A stretch of DNA of 5,626 bases, from positions 1 to 5,626 of the forward strand of contig JAMWCA010000089.1 in the NCBI GenBank assembly GCA_023819545.1, written 5' to 3'. The position numbers were made by a program, and so were the translations under genes. This stretch comes from Candidatus Omnitrophota bacterium. GTDB lineage: Bacteria > Ratteibacteria > UBA8468 > B48-G9 > JAFGKM01. The notes under the pieces are model-generated. The model searched no databases. It was not told the origin of the DNA and saw only the letters and a list, made by a program, of their open reading frames with translations. Below, piece by piece: positions 4,576 to 5,626 of this stretch (the first letter of the stretch is position 1; each line of letters begins with the position of its first letter).

Positions 4576-5626
4576 CATAATAATCCTTTTAAATCCTTTT
4601 CTGGCTCACTAACAACACTTAAATCAAATTCATCTATTAGATACTTTAAAATTTCTTCATTTATCCATGCAGGCAAAACAGGTCCAATTTTAATTCCTTT
4701 AATTCCAAGATAAAGTAAACTCCATAAAATTGCTACTGCTTTTTGTTCCATCCACATTAAAAAATATGAAATCGGTAAATCATTTATATTTTTAACATTA
4801 AATAATTCTGCAAATGAAGTGATTATATCTATTCCAACAATCGCATCATTACATTGTCCTATATCAATTAATCTTGGTATACCCTCTATATCACCTAAAT
4901 CTATATCATTAATTCTAAACTTTCCACATGCAAGGGTTATTACAATAGTGTCTTTCGGTAAAATTTTAACTAATTCTCTGAAATATTCATTTTTGATTGA
5001 TGGACTATCACATCCTCCAACTATAAAAATTCTTTTTATTTTACCTTTTTCAATTAAGTATTTAATTTTTTCTTTTGATGTTAAAATTGATGAAAGTGAA
5101 AATCCTGTTGTTAAAATCAAATCTCCATTTTTTTCTTGTAAATCAGGAAGTGCTTTGGCTTTCGCTATAACTTCTGAAAAATCATATCCAGTTATATGTT
5201 TAACTTCTGGAAGCCCAACAATACCTGTTGTAAAAATTCTATCCTTATATTCTTTTTTTGGAATTAATACACAGTTAGAACTTCCAACTATACATACAGG
5301 GATTTCAGCAAATAATTCTTTTTGATCATACCATGCTTTACCTAAATTTCCAATAAGATTTTCATATTTTCTTATTCCTGGATATCCATGCGCAGGAAGT
5401 AACTCTGAATGAGTATAGATATTTATATTTTCAGTTTTTGCTTGTTTCAAAATTTCTTCAAGAACTTTCAAACTATGACCTGTAACTATTATGCTTTTAC
5501 CTTTTCTTGTCCCTGTAAATACTTCAACTGGTTCTGGCTCTCCATAAGTTTCAATATGTGCTTTTTTCAACAATCTCATCGTTTCAATATTAATTTTCCC
5601 AACGTCAAGAGCAAGTTTAATAAATC
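4575..5626 (-). CDS. hcp: Hybrid cluster protein (hydroxylamine/NO reductase), C-terminal part
   Basis: This cytoplasmic Fe-S-O enzyme reduces NO or hydroxylamine and acts in nitrosative-stress defence. Only about 349 C-terminal residues are in the window. An ATG at 5577-5579 is not the true start: the frame continues upstream to the edge (FIKLALDVGKINIET precedes it), matching the usual internal Hcp sequence, and the family is about 550 residues long. All eight hybrid-cluster ligands are present, numbered from that internal Met: His35 (TGHS), Glu59 (THSELLPAHGYPG), Cys103 (SSNCV), Cys190 (VGGCD, the persulfide Cys), Cys218 (LACGKFR), Cys243 (IGQCND), Glu278 and Lys280 (MEQKA). Spacings match Desulfovibrio Hcp almost exactly, apart from 7 fewer residues between the third and fourth ligands. 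The N-terminal cluster and promoter lie outside, so the Hcp class cannot be told. It heads the visible part of the redox cluster. Confidence 0.97.
   Translation of the reverse strand, partial: FIKLALDVGKINIETMRLLKKAHIETYGEPEPVEVFTGTRKGKSIIVTGHSLKVLEEILKQAKTENINIYTHSELLPAHGYPGIRKYENLIGNLGKAWYDQKELFAEIPVCIVGSSNCVLIPKKEYKDRIFTTGIVGLPEVKHITGYDFSEVIAKAKALPDLQEKNGDLILTTGFSLSSILTSKEKIKYLIEKGKIKRIFIVGGCDSPSIKNEYFRELVKILPKDTIVITLACGKFRINDIDLGDIEGIPRLIDIGQCNDAIVGIDIITSFAELFNVKNINDLPISYFLMWMEQKAVAILWSLLYLGIKGIKIGPVLPAWINEEILKYLIDEFDLSVVSEPEKDLKGLL

Noticed and set aside
4819..5325. 168-codon plus-strand open frame
   Set aside because: It is antisense to hcp, whose ligands are all conserved. The translated product resembles no family I know, and no ribosome binding site was found to support it.
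5577..5579. ATG as the start of hcp
   Set aside because: The frame is open upstream with typical internal Hcp sequence, and the N-terminal 200 or so residues of the family would be missing, so this is an internal Met.

Overview
All seven genes are on the minus strand, so transcription runs from high to low coordinates. The DNA is strongly AT-rich, Shine-Dalgarno sites are clear, and one promoter matches the sigma-70 consensus exactly. A hybrid cluster protein, a ferredoxin-like protein and an Fe-S type APS reductase point to an AT-rich anaerobic bacterium. I cannot name the taxon from the sequence. There are no RNA genes, insertion sequences, CRISPR arrays or gene-free stretches over 300 bases; the longest gap is about 94 bases and holds a promoter.

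Region A (5626 to 3519) is a redox or nitrosative-stress cluster. It starts with hcp (hybrid cluster protein), whose 5' part lies outside the window. After 13 bases comes a 274-residue iron-sulfur protein with an N-terminal ferredoxin domain and two EVPCC-type motifs. A 73-residue Cys-rich zinc-ribbon protein follows, joined by an ATGA stop/start overlap. The ferredoxin-like protein is a plausible electron partner for Hcp, and the small protein has no known function.

Region B (3518 to 3425) holds a perfect-consensus promoter (TTGACA, 17 bp, TATAAT). Its -35 box overlaps the stop codon of the zinc-ribbon gene. A 13-bp palindrome lies across the end of the -10 box and the expected transcription start.

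Region C (3424 to 1) is a sulfate assimilation operon: cysH (APS reductase of the [4Fe-4S] type), sat (ATP sulfurylase), a PiT-family permease of the CysP sulfate type, and a JAMM/MPN+ metallopeptidase-like gene that runs off the left edge. Sulfate would be imported by CysP, activated to APS by Sat and reduced directly to sulfite by CysH, so no APS kinase is needed. Sulfite reductase is not in the window. Stop/start overlaps (ATGA) join sat to cysP and cysP to the JAMM gene.

The most unusual item is this last gene. It has an intact JAMM zinc-protease motif fused in the same frame to the start of a low-molecular-weight phosphatase/arsenate-reductase-like domain that has lost its catalytic Cys and Arg. 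JAMM proteins of the Mec+/HcyD type release sulfur-loaded carrier proteins in cysteine or homocysteine synthesis. This suggests that sulfide made by the operon is passed on through a protein thiocarboxylate, with the degenerate domain in an unknown role.
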